Shown piece by piece: positions 1-7,525 of a DNA stretch of 64,000 nt (its first letter is position 1; every line of letters begins with the position of its first letter). The stretch spans positions 4,064,501 to 4,128,500 of the forward strand of contig NZ_CP146343.1 of NCBI RefSeq assembly GCF_037055275.1, given 5' to 3'. The notes under the pieces are model-generated. The model was not told the DNA's origin. It saw only the letters and a program-made list of their open reading frames with translations, and did not search any database. Source of the DNA: Pseudomonas sp. ML2-2023-3 (GTDB lineage Bacteria; Pseudomonadota; Gammaproteobacteria; Pseudomonadales; Pseudomonadaceae). Position numbers and translations under genes: made by a program.

Positions 1-1354
1 GGCCTTCGGCACGCGCCTGATCACGACGCTTGAGCAACTCGTCGAGACCGCCATCAGCCGCCGCCAAGGCAATGCCAGCTTGGTAGTTGCCGGAATCGAG
101 CAACGCACCGGCGGCCGCGCGATATGGGAAGGCATCGGCCGGCACCAGGTTGCGGCGGATCACGTCCAACGGATCAAGCTTCAACTGCACGGCGATATGT
201 TGCAGCAGCCGCTCCAGGGCGAAATATACCTGCGGGCCACCGAAACCACGGTTCAGGCCGGAAGGGGTTTTGTTGGTCAGCACCACGCGGTTGCGCACTT
301 GCAGATTGCGGATCGCATAGGCACCCGTCAGGTTGCCGTGCATGCGGTAGAAAGTCGCCGGTTCAGGCGCTCTAAGGTAGGCACCACAATCGTCGATCTG
401 GTCATAACGCAAAGCGGTGATGCGCCCGTCTGCTTCTACCGCCGCTTCAATTTCGGTCACCCGATTGGTCGCCGAAGAAGCCCCCTGAAGATGTTCCAGA
501 CGGTCCTCGACCCACTTCACCGGTGCGCCGACCTTGCGTGACGCCAGCCCCATCATCACCACGTAAGGGAAAACCCCTTGCTTGATGCCAAAGCTGCCAC
601 CGGAATCTTTCGGTGTGCGCAAACGCAAGCGGTTGCCAGGCACATTCAGAGCCCGGGCCATGACCGTGTGTAATGCATAGGGGCCCTGGAAATTGGCCAG
701 CACGTCATAAATGCCGGTGGCGCGCTCGTACTGAGCCAACACCACATAGCATTCAATGGGTGTGCAGGAACTGCGCGGAAACTTCACTTTGAGCGAGACC
801 TTGTGCGGCGCCTGCTCGAAGGCCTGCTCCGGCTCGCCATAACGAAAGCGTCGTTCGTTGACCACGTTGCTGCCGACGGCTTCGTGCAGGATAGGCGCCT
901 GTTCGGCGGTGGCCCGTTCTGGATCGATGATCGGGGGCAGCGGCTCGTATTCAACGCGCACACCTTCGATGGCGTCTTCGGCCAGATAGCGGCTCTCGGC
1001 GATCACCACGGCCACCGGCTCTCCGACGTAGCGCACTTTGTCGACGGCGACGCACCAGTGCTCCATCGGCTGACGTACACCCACCGGAAATGGCAGCGCC
1101 CAGCGTTTGACGTCTTCGCCGACCAGCACGCCGTGCACGCCTTTCATCAGCAGCGCACTGGAAAAGTCCACCGAGGTGATCCGCGCATGAGCGTGGGGTG
1201 AACGGATGATCGCCGCATGGAGCGTCCCCGGCGGGATCGCAGCGTCATCGGCATAGCAGCCGAGACCGCGCAACAATGCGGCGTCCTCGACACGGGCCTG
1301 ACGGGCGCCGATGTGGCCGGTCTGATTTTCGGTAGCAGGTTGGAAACTAGTCAT
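1..1354 (-). CDS. Molybdopterin-binding (large) subunit of a xanthine/CO dehydrogenase-family hydroxylase, 3' end outside the window
   Basis: The minus strand is open from an ATG at 1354 to the window edge, about 451 codons. It reads as the large catalytic subunit of a molybdenum hydroxylase (XDH/CoxL family), which binds the Mo-pterin cofactor and oxidises the substrate. The start reads MTSFQPATENQTG. Family features include an N-terminal stretch with IGARQARVEDAALLRG, then HAAIIRSPHAHARI, then YVGEPVAVVIAESRY. A glycine-rich cofactor loop reads SGLNRGFGGPQ. In CoxL proper this loop is AYxCSFR (form I) or AYRGAGR (form II), so true CO dehydrogenase is unlikely and the substrate is unknown. 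The Shine-Dalgarno is weak. The usual FAD and [2Fe-2S] partner subunits are not visible here and may lie left of the window. Codon use looks like core Pseudomonas, so this is probably flanking chromosome and not island. Confidence 0.85.
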   Translation of the reverse strand, partial: MTSFQPATENQTGHIGARQARVEDAALLRGLGCYADDAAIPPGTLHAAIIRSPHAHARITSVDFSSALLMKGVHGVLVGEDVKRWALPFPVGVRQPMEHWCVAVDKVRYVGEPVAVVIAESRYLAEDAIEGVRVEYEPLPPIIDPERATAEQAPILHEAVGSNVVNERRFRYGEPEQAFEQAPHKVSLKVKFPRSSCTPIECYVVLAQYERATGIYDVLANFQGPYALHTVMARALNVPGNRLRLRTPKDSGGSFGIKQGVFPYVVMMGLASRKVGAPVKWVEDRLEHLQGASSATNRVTEIEAAVEADGRITALRYDQIDDCGAYLRAPEPATFYRMHGNLTGAYAIRNLQVRNRVVLTNKTPSGLNRGFGGPQVYFALERLLQHIAVQLKLDPLDVIRRNLVPADAFPYRAAAGALLDSGNYQAGIALAAADGGLDELLKRRDQARAEG

Positions 1355-1516
1355 TTTTTCGCGGCTCTTGTTGTTATGCAGCGCGATAGCGTTAGAGCCG
1401 AGTGTGTGAGAAAGGCGCAGGGAGCGCCTTGCCTGGGGAGAGGGAGTTCTGCGTTGGAGTCTGACAATTTGCCTTAGCGTCTGATTTACAGGACTGGGAC
1501 CCGACAGAATGGCCGC

Positions 1517-1615
1517 TCAGGGAAGGGACGCGGGATGGCTCAGGAACGCTTCGATTTCTGCGTAGGGCATTGGTTTGGCAAAGTAATACCCCTGAAAAAT
1601 ATCGCAGCGACTGGG
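1517..1615 (-). pseudogene. 3' remnant of an EAL-domain (cyclic-di-GMP phosphodiesterase) gene
   Basis: On the minus strand, ending at a TGA at 1517-1519, about 31 codons read CDIFQGYYFAKPMPYAEIEA and then FLSHPASLP. This is the characteristic C-terminus of EAL-domain c-di-GMP phosphodiesterases (xGCDxxQGYYFAKPMP). Just upstream the frame meets a stop (tca at 1614-1616) and the similarity ends, so only the last turn of the EAL barrel survives. The break coincides with a GGGTCAATTC motif that recurs near 16.4 kb, suggesting that an insertion element or deletion removed the rest. Non-functional. Confidence 0.6.
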
Positions 1616-2158
1616 TCAATTCCGCATGAGCAGCAACATCGAGTCAGCAACAACAATTGTTTTCATAAGGTACTTTCTGGAGGGGATTCAGTTGTTGCAG
1701 TGAACGACTGGAGCAATCTCATGCTGAACATTTGTTCATTAGCAATATTTTAGTTTTTTTCACAGCGCTGATCACTTCTCCCCTCCGGGCAGACATAACC
1801 CATCCGCTCCATCAGAGGAGCTTCAAAGACCCGATTTTTTGGGGCGCGGTTGAGTAGCTGGCTTGCGTGCGGCGTTGCGAGGCCGTGATTAGGCCGTCCA
1901 GTTGGGCCAATACTAAAAAACTCGAATGGAATCATTATCATTTTTTGCTGTCCACTATCGACCAAAAAAGTCAACATAACGACCACGATTGGCTTTTGGC
2001 ATTCAGAGCGGCAGTTCCTGTGCGGAGCATTGAAGCATTGGTAGCTGGAGCGACCTCACCGAGCGAGGAATCCAGAAGATCAGCGGCTGCCATCAGCTTG
2101 CTGGGATAGAGATGCCTCGCGGGAGGCCTTCTCCATGGGAAATGGAGGTCCGACCTAT
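1616..2158. other. Gene-free junction between chromosome and island
   Basis: No convincing gene. The stretch starts with GGGTCAATTCCGCATGAGC (1613 onward), which resembles the repeated ends of IS21-type elements, then becomes AT-rich around 1640-1760. Short ORFs here lack recognisable motifs. By eye I found no copy of the tRNA-Pro 3' end that would mark the left attachment site of the island. Confidence 0.4.
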
Positions 2159-2908
2159 ATGTCTGTGCAAATTTTCAATCCGCAAACTAAAATCTTTTAT
2201 AGACCCATAGATGCAGCATTACGTTGGTGTAACCTCATTCGCCACGAAGCAGAAATAATACGAGCTGATGAGGTCTGCCCAGAGAGGCTTGGAAAAATTT
2301 TCCCGCAATGGCCGTGCTTGCGGGCAACTACTGAAGCAATTTACGACGCAATACGTAATGGTGAACTGCCTTATGGTTGTCTCGGCATTTCGGTTCCCAT
2401 GGGGACTTACGTAGAACCTTTTCAGTTGACGATACGCCACTCCGATTTTCGCCACTGGATGCAGCTTTATTACCCGGATCAAAAACCTGCATTTTTGTTT
2501 GAATCCAGCAGCGACGGGCATGAAAAAATAACACTAGGAACTTTTCTTGCGTTACAAGCAGAGCGTGATGCGCTTATACGAGAGCTGGACGCTCTGCAAC
2601 GTCATCATCAAGAGATTTTACAAGATCTTCAATTGATAGGGCTCGAACGGGATGACCTCAAAGCAATCGTCAAAAATCATGGAGAACTCAGCGAACGAAG
2701 TGAACAGACGTATCAGAATATAATCGGAGTTTTGCTCAACTTGTTCCTGGATCAGTCACCTGCGGGCAGGCCGTTGTCTGTGTTCAAGAACCAAGCGGCA
2801 ATCGTCGATGCACTCGTTGCACGTTACAGAGAAATTCCCGGCCTAAGTAAACGCACGTTGGATGCAAAATTTGCTGCTGCAAATCGCAGCCTTAAAAAGA
2901 TTAAGTAG
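2159..2908 (+). CDS. Hypothetical island protein with coiled-coil centre and helical C-terminus
   Basis: A 249-residue reading from ATG 2159, preceded by GGAGG ten bases upstream. An in-frame ATG at 2135, also with a GGGAGG upstream, is an alternative. I do not recognise the family with certainty. The first ~125 residues look globular (FYRPIDAALRWCNLI, a region rich in W/Y). Residues ~130-180 are a charged heptad-like helix (LQAERDALIRELDALQRHHQ). The last ~60 residues (RYREIPGLSKRTLDAKFAAA) resemble a receiver for a short helix-turn-helix. Similar small proteins sit beside phage and ICE genes in Pseudomonas. It lies alone, 115 bp before the AlpA-like gene, and ends just ahead of a perfect inverted repeat. 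Likely an accessory or phage-related protein; no function assigned. Confidence 0.55.
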   Translation: MSVQIFNPQTKIFYRPIDAALRWCNLIRHEAEIIRADEVCPERLGKIFPQWPCLRATTEAIYDAIRNGELPYGCLGISVPMGTYVEPFQLTIRHSDFRHWMQLYYPDQKPAFLFESSSDGHEKITLGTFLALQAERDALIRELDALQRHHQEILQDLQLIGLERDDLKAIVKNHGELSERSEQTYQNIIGVLLNLFLDQSPAGRPLSVFKNQAAIVDALVARYREIPGLSKRTLDAKFAAANRSLKKIK

Positions 2909-2915
2909 GACGAAG

Positions 2916-2950
2916 CATTGCACTGCAATCCTGTCCGTTGCAGTGCAATG
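2916..2950. repeat. Perfect 13-bp inverted repeat with 9-nt loop
   Basis: CATTGCACTGCAA (2916-2928) and its exact reverse complement TTGCAGTGCAATG (2938-2950) are separated by nine bases. It sits eight bases after the stop of the preceding gene and about 75 bp before the AlpA-like start. No U-run follows on either strand, so it is either a terminator without a tail or an operator for the ICE maintenance genes downstream. Confidence 0.6.
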
Positions 2951-3023
2951 ACTACCTCTGTTTTCTGCTATTCAATTCAGGTCACTTCCCACCAAGCGCC
3001 AAACGACGCCAGGAGTGACCATC

Positions 3024-3254
3024 ATGTCCAGCCAATCCTCACCCATCGCTGAAGCACCTCAACCGCAGGTAGAACGTCACATCATGCGACGTGACGAGGT
3101 GGAGCGAAAAACTGGCTTTAAACGCGCGCACATCTACAACCTGATGAAGGAAGGTAAATTCCCTCAAGCCAAACGCATTGGATTGCGGGCAGTCGGCTGG
3201 GACTCGCTGGAAATCGAGCAGTGGGTCGTTGAACGCTTAGGCCAACAGGCCTGA
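3024..3254 (+). CDS. AlpA-family small DNA-binding regulator
   Basis: A 76-residue protein from ATG 3024, with AGGAG at 3011-3015. The GTG at 3015 is less likely because it overlaps the ribosome-binding site. The core MRRDEVERKTGFKRAHIYNL, followed by a basic loop and WDSLEIEQWV, is the AlpA/MerR-like winged helix fold. Such proteins regulate integrase or excision functions of prophages and ICEs. It lies 4 bp before the truncated parA, as in PFGI-1-type ICEs, where an AlpA-like regulator precedes parA. It is probably intact; its ICE targets are mostly gone. Confidence 0.75.
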   Translation: MSSQSSPIAEAPQPQVERHIMRRDEVERKTGFKRAHIYNLMKEGKFPQAKRIGLRAVGWDSLEIEQWVVERLGQQA

Positions 3255-3258
3255 TGCC

Positions 3259-3397
3259 ATGCGTGTGGTATCGGTGGTTTCCACCAAAGGCGGGGTGGGC
3301 AAAACCACAGTAGCCGCCAATCTCGGCGGCCTACTGGCTGACGCAGGCCTACGCGTCCTGCTACTGGATCTGGATAGCCAACCCACCCTTTCCCTCG
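3259..3397 (+). pseudogene. parA: ParA/Soj ATPase, only the N-terminal 46 codons left
   Basis: The reading frame starts MRVVSVVSTKGGVGKTTVAA, a textbook deviant Walker A motif of ParA partition ATPases. It continues through LLLDLDSQPTLSL, the Walker A' region. After about codon 46 the similarity stops. The open frame runs on only as an out-of-frame reading of the following parB gene, to a stop near 3786. In PFGI-1-type ICEs parA (about 290 codons) is followed by dnaB and then parB. Here a deletion joined codon ~46 of parA to an early codon of parB, in a different frame. The ATPase cannot be functional. Confidence 0.8.
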
Positions 3398-3398
3398 G

Positions 3399-4925
3399 GG
3401 TCCAGAACTGGAGCGGCTGTCCGATCCAGTCATCGACACACCTATGCTGGTCACTCTGGAGCAGTTGCGGCCCTATGAACACAACCCGCGTTTCATCCGT
3501 AATCCGCTGTATGACGATATCAAGGCCTCGATCCGTGAACGCGGGCTGGATCAACCACCGCCGATTACCCGTCGCCCAGGAGAAACCTATTTCATCATCC
3601 GCAACGGCGGTAATACGCGCTTGGCGATTCTCGGCGAGCTGTGGCAGGAAACCCGCGACGAACGTTTTTTTCGCATTCACTGCCTGTTCCGACCCTGGGC
3701 CAATGAAATCACCGCCCTACTCGGCCATCTGGCCGAAAGCGATCTGCACGGCCAACTCACCTTCATCGAGCGTGCTCTGGCGGTAGCCAAACTCAAAACC
3801 ATGCTCGAACCAGATGGCGCTGTGCTCTCGCAACGTGAGCTGGCACGACGCCTTGCCGCTGGAGGCTATCCCATTTCGCAGTCGCACATTAGCCGGATGC
3901 TCGACACCCTTGAACACTTACTACCCGCCATTCCACAAACCCTGTATGCCGGATTGGGTAAGCCGCAGATCGAACGCCTGATCGGCCTACGTAGCCAGGC
4001 TGAACGAACCTGGAACCGTTATCCAACCGCCACCATTGCGTTCGCCGAATTTTGGCTCGATACCCTGGGTTACTTCGATGCCGAACCCGAGTCCTTCGAT
4101 CTTGAGCAGATCCAGGATGAACTGCTCGAACGCATGAGCCGCTTGCTCGGACAGTCCTACCGTATGTTGGCGCTGGAACTGAGCGACACCCAACAGGTCA
4201 TCTCGACTCCTGGCGTTGTCGTCACCACACCCTCAGAGAACAGCCATCCGCCGAGCGTTGGTGAAGCCGCGCCAGGACCTCCCTCCTCCGAGTCCCGTCC
4301 CAAATCAACTGAGACCAGAACCCAGACCGAAACAGCGCGAGAGGAAGTGCTCACACCACCTGAAACGAATGTTGTATCAGCGATCAGCCCTCCGTCACGC
4401 GTTCAACAGATTCGCGAACAGATCGATCGCGAGACCGCCACCGAAACAGCACCGACCGACGAGAGCTGCACGATCGACGACATCTGGCCCATTGCACCAG
4501 CACTGGATAGCCCCGAACAACTGCGTTTAGCCATCGCCGGACTGGCGCGGGAAATGGCCGCCTATGCCGGACATCCCGAGAGCATCATCGATCAGAAGCA
4601 TGGCTTGGGCTTCGCCCTCGACATCGAGCGACTTGATCTTGCAGCGCCTTGCGCGACCGGCATTCACCTACTGCTCCTGGCCCTGTTGCGCGCTCAAGAC
4701 GACGTGAACTGGGAGGATCGCAAGCAACTGCCCTCAGCCCTGTTTGGCCAGCTGTTGCTGGGGATCTATCAACTCCCGCTGACAGGTCGTCCCGCCGTGG
4801 ACGTAGGACTGGAGCGACTGCCCGACAGTTTGTTAATCAAGCTGTATCGGCTGATTCGTTTGGCTCGCCGTCTGATCGACTTAACGCTCCCCCCTGATGA
4901 CAACTCACCGAAGGAGCTGCCATGA
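3399..4925 (+). CDS. ICE-type ParB-family protein, 5'-truncated
   Basis: The ParB frame is open from 3378, and similarity begins at about 3399 (GPELERLSDPVIDTP). The first ATG, at 3444, has no Shine-Dalgarno, so expression is doubtful. Reading from it gives 493 residues. The N-domain runs LVTLEQLRPYEHNPR...NGGNTRLAIL (residues 1-65). A helix-turn-helix lies around 129-155 (LSQRELARRLAAGG...SQSHISRML). A Pro/Ser/Thr-rich linker (~255-345) leads to a C-terminal helical domain. The length and organisation match the PFGI-1-class ICE ParB family, which acts in maintenance of the element. The native 5' end and the upstream dnaB are missing through a deletion that also cut parA. Its TGA overlaps the ATG of the next gene (ATGA), so the original operon is kept on this side. 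Confidence 0.7.
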   Translation, partial: GPELERLSDPVIDTPMLVTLEQLRPYEHNPRFIRNPLYDDIKASIRERGLDQPPPITRRPGETYFIIRNGGNTRLAILGELWQETRDERFFRIHCLFRPWANEITALLGHLAESDLHGQLTFIERALAVAKLKTMLEPDGAVLSQRELARRLAAGGYPISQSHISRMLDTLEHLLPAIPQTLYAGLGKPQIERLIGLRSQAERTWNRYPTATIAFAEFWLDTLGYFDAEPESFDLEQIQDELLERMSRLLGQSYRMLALELSDTQQVISTPGVVVTTPSENSHPPSVGEAAPGPPSSESRPKSTETRTQTETAREEVLTPPETNVVSAISPPSRVQQIREQIDRETATETAPTDESCTIDDIWPIAPALDSPEQLRLAIAGLAREMAAYAGHPESIIDQKHGLGFALDIERLDLAAPCATGIHLLLLALLRAQDDVNWEDRKQLPSALFGQLLLGIYQLPLTGRPAVDVGLERLPDSLLIKLYRLIRLARRLIDLTLPPDDNSPKELP

Positions 4926-5470
4926 GCCCGTCCTTCAATGTGCTCAACCAGGCCATGCTGACCCAGGTACTGCATGAGCTACGCCTGGGTAATCTGCAAC
5001 GCTGTAAGGCACTCGGATTGAGTGAGGACGACATCTACCTGCTGCAATCTTTACCCCCCACCACGCTGTCGCGCCTGGCCCATGCCACCGTGTCTTGGGT
5101 CGAGGTCAAGATCGACTCGCCAGTGCTGCACCGGCTGATCGAGCAAGCCGACCGCGACGAGCAGAACGAGCGCTTGATCAACCGAGCGCTCAAGCTAGGC
5201 GCCAGCAGCACCATCATGTATCAGCGCTTCGGCTTGGCGCATTCGGAAACCGCCCTGCGCCGACGTCTGCTCAAGATAGAAACCCGTAAGGGTCGCCCTC
5301 AGCATTTGAGCGAAGCGCAGGAACATGCGCTCTGGCAGCGATGGTGCCAGCTACGCGCGCAGGACGGAACTGAGGATCAGCTCGACGCCATGATGATGCT
5401 GGCCGAAGAACAACAGATCAGTTTGACCATCGTTTGGCAGCAGATCGACCAGTACAGCAACGGAACATGA
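4922..5470 (+). CDS. DUF2857-type ICE protein
   Basis: A 182-residue protein overlapping its neighbours by ATGA at both ends (4922 with parB; 5467 with the next gene), so it is translationally coupled. It starts MSPSFNVLNQAMLTQVLHEL and is helical throughout. The middle (INRALKLGASSTIMYQRFGL) looks like a FlhC/helix-turn-helix-like segment, and it is followed by a basic region ending near ETRKGRPQ. This order (ParB, DUF2857, STY4528-like) is typical of PFGI-1-class ICEs. Exact function unknown, presumably replication or maintenance regulation of the element. It appears intact. Confidence 0.65.
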   Translation: MSPSFNVLNQAMLTQVLHELRLGNLQRCKALGLSEDDIYLLQSLPPTTLSRLAHATVSWVEVKIDSPVLHRLIEQADRDEQNERLINRALKLGASSTIMYQRFGLAHSETALRRRLLKIETRKGRPQHLSEAQEHALWQRWCQLRAQDGTEDQLDAMMMLAEEQQISLTIVWQQIDQYSNGT

Positions 5471-6048
5471 ACACTGCCCCTTCCAGTCGCTGGCAGCGTG
5501 TCCTGCAGCAATGCACCCAGCAGCTGAGTGAACGCTGGCCCGCACGCCCTACCACTGAACAGCCCTCCTACCAGGCTCTGCAGGCTGGCTTTCTGTTCAG
5601 CGGCCAATCACACGAAGTCGTGCCACGTCGGTTGCTGTTGGATAATCGTCTGACGCCATTGGAACGTAATGCCTGGCAGGTGTTTCGACTCATGCTACAA
5701 GGCCAGGGTGTGGTCACACCCCGCTATGAGGATTTGCAACCTTACCTGTCGAGCGTGCCCTATGGCGCGTCAGCCTCCCGTGAAACCATCGCACGCGTCT
5801 TGACGATGCTCAGGCTGACGCGCTGGCTCAGCTTGGTGAGTCGTGGCCGCGATCAGCTCAGCGGACGCCTACAAGGTTCTCTGTACGTCCTGCACGATGA
5901 ACCGTTAACCCCCGCCGAAGCCATGGAGCTGGATCAGGATTACCTGGAGCTGGTCGGACATTGCCTCACCCATAAAGCCAAGGCGGTGCGAATTGTCGCT
6001 CAGCACGTTGTGACAGAGGTCCGCCAAGACACGGATAACCCCCCATAG
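5467..6048 (+). pseudogene. STY4528-like ICE/pathogenicity-island replication protein, truncated
   Basis: The frame from ATG 5467 gives 193 residues, while family members are about twice as long as far as I recall. The retained part contains RLTPLERNAWQVFRLML and SRETIARVLTMLRLTRWLSL, a winged-helix pair like that of plasmid initiators. The frame ends at a TAG at 6046-6048. Immediately after it, in another frame, comes the 3' end of a DUF932 gene that normally lies several genes downstream in these ICEs. A deletion therefore joins the two around 6040-6050. Whether the remaining N-terminal half has activity is unknown. Confidence 0.6.
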
Positions 6049-6049
6049 C

Positions 6050-6301
6050 AAACTGCCCGAAGTCCTGCCGAACGAGCGCGCACTGCGCAAGGTTCAAAGC
6101 CTGTACGAAGGCGGAGGTCGCGGCGCCACGCTGGAATCGGCCCAAGGAACTGCGTGGGGCTTGCTCAATGCTGTGACCGAGTATGTCGATCACGAACGCA
6201 GGGCTCGTAGTAACGAATACCGCATGGACTCTGCCTGGTTCGGTCAAGGTGCACAGATCAAGCAACGGGCGCTGGAGGCTGCGCTACAACTTGCAGCTTA
6301 G
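6050..6301 (+). pseudogene. 3' end of a DUF932 phage/plasmid-like gene
   Basis: No start codon is available, but the frame ending at TAG 6299-6301 reads KLPEVLPNERALRKVQSLYE, then GGGRGATLESAQGTAWGLLN, then AVTEYVDHERRARSNEYRMD. It ends with a W-F-G-Q-G segment. This is the C-terminal signature of DUF932 (TIGR03299-like) proteins, which in Pseudomonas ICEs precede the YqaJ exonuclease gene. The 5' two-thirds are missing through the deletion joining it to the STY4528-like gene. Confidence 0.7.
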
Positions 6302-6414
6302 CCCCTGTTTTCGCTGTCTTCATCAACCTCACCCCCTTCTCATTCTTCTCACTCCTTAAAACGTCTGGTAAGCCTCGTGCTGGTCGGGCGTTTTTTATGC
6401 CTCAGGAAATGATC

Positions 6415-7419
6415 ATGAGCACTCAATCGCTGCAAAAATTCAGTACTAAACCCCGTCCGGCGTTGCGCCTGGTGGGTACCCAACAACTGCCGCGTGAGGA
6501 CTGGCTGGCCGTGCGCAAGCTAGGTATCGGCAGCTCGGATGCGGCCGCTGCCGTCGGGCTTAACCCGTACAAGTCCCAGTTGGAGCTGTGGATGGAGAAA
6601 ACCGGGCGTGATGAATCACTGCCCAAGCTCGATCCGCAAGACGAGGAAAGCCCGGCTTACTGGGGCAACATTTTGGAGCCTATCGTGGCTGCGCATTACA
6701 CCAAGCGTAGCGGTCACCGGGTGCGACGGATCAATGCCGTGCTGCAACACCCGGCTCCGCAGTTGAACTGGATGCTGGCCAATATCGACCGTGAGGTGAT
6801 CGGCGCATCAGAAGTGCAGATTCTCGAATGCAAAACCGCCGGCATAAACGGCGCACGCCTCTGGAAGGAGGGTGTGCCCGAGTATGTGCAGTTGCAAGTC
6901 ATGCACCAGCTCGCCGTCACCGGCAAGCAGGCCGCTGATGTGGCGGTACTGCTCGGTGGTCAGCACCTGGAAATCCATCGCATTGAACGCGATGAACCAC
7001 TGATTGCTCGGCTGATCGACCTGGAGCGGTTGTTCTGGGATTACGTCGTCAGTGATACCCCGCCGCCGGCAGACGGATCTGCCTCGGCGGAGCAGGCGTT
7101 GCGCTGCCTTTATCCGCAGGACAGTGGGCAAAGCCTGGACTTCAGCCATGACACGCGGCTCTGTACGACCTTTACCGAACTACAGCGCGTGCGAGAATCG
7201 ATTGCTCTGCAGGAGAAGCAGGAAGCTCAGCTCAAGCAAACGTTGCAACAGGCCATGGGCGATGCCAGTCGGGCGATCTTCGCAACTGGCTACATCACTT
7301 GGAAGAAAGCCAAAGACAGCGTGGCCCTGGATATCCCCCGTCTGCTGAAAGAAAAGCCCCATCTGCAAGTGCGCTACTCGACCACCAAAACCGGCAGTCG
7401 ACGTTTTCTGCTGGCCTGA
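6415..7419 (+). CDS. YqaJ/lambda-exonuclease-like recombination nuclease
   Basis: A 334-residue protein from ATG 6415 with a CAGGAAA box upstream; ATGs at 6397 and 6409 are less well placed. It has the YqaJ viral-recombinase fold. REDWLAVRKLGIGSSDAAAA (residues ~25-44) is followed by LNPYKSQLELW, an acidic site at GNILEPIVAAHY, NIDRE, and ILECKTA (~135-142). These are the metal-binding E...D...ExK residues of the PD-(D/E)XK superfamily. The C-terminus is helical with a coiled-coil segment (EKQEAQLKQTL). A 5'-3' exonuclease of this type feeds single strands to an annealing protein, but no RecT/Bet partner is visible here. The Cys-rich protein and RadC that follow are its usual ICE neighbours. 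It appears intact. Confidence 0.8.
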   Translation: MSTQSLQKFSTKPRPALRLVGTQQLPREDWLAVRKLGIGSSDAAAAVGLNPYKSQLELWMEKTGRDESLPKLDPQDEESPAYWGNILEPIVAAHYTKRSGHRVRRINAVLQHPAPQLNWMLANIDREVIGASEVQILECKTAGINGARLWKEGVPEYVQLQVMHQLAVTGKQAADVAVLLGGQHLEIHRIERDEPLIARLIDLERLFWDYVVSDTPPPADGSASAEQALRCLYPQDSGQSLDFSHDTRLCTTFTELQRVRESIALQEKQEAQLKQTLQQAMGDASRAIFATGYITWKKAKDSVALDIPRLLKEKPHLQVRYSTTKTGSRRFLLA

Positions 7420-7525
7420 ACGTTTGTTCGCTCCTCCCTTATTCCCATGCCCTTTCTCTCCAACGCCCCCCTGGCCGTTTGCGCGGTCTCGGTGGCGTTT
7501 TTATTTCAGATACAGGAGAACTCTC

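Noticed and set aside
80..1477. Several plus-strand open frames
   Set aside because: They are antisense shadows of the molybdenum hydroxylase gene, which has clear family motifs on the minus strand.
1867..2109. Short plus frame of 80 codons
   Set aside because: No Shine-Dalgarno, no motif, and composition like the surrounding non-coding junction.
3397..3786. Extension of the ParA frame beyond codon 46
   Set aside because: It is an out-of-frame reading of parB; similarity to ParA stops at the deletion point.
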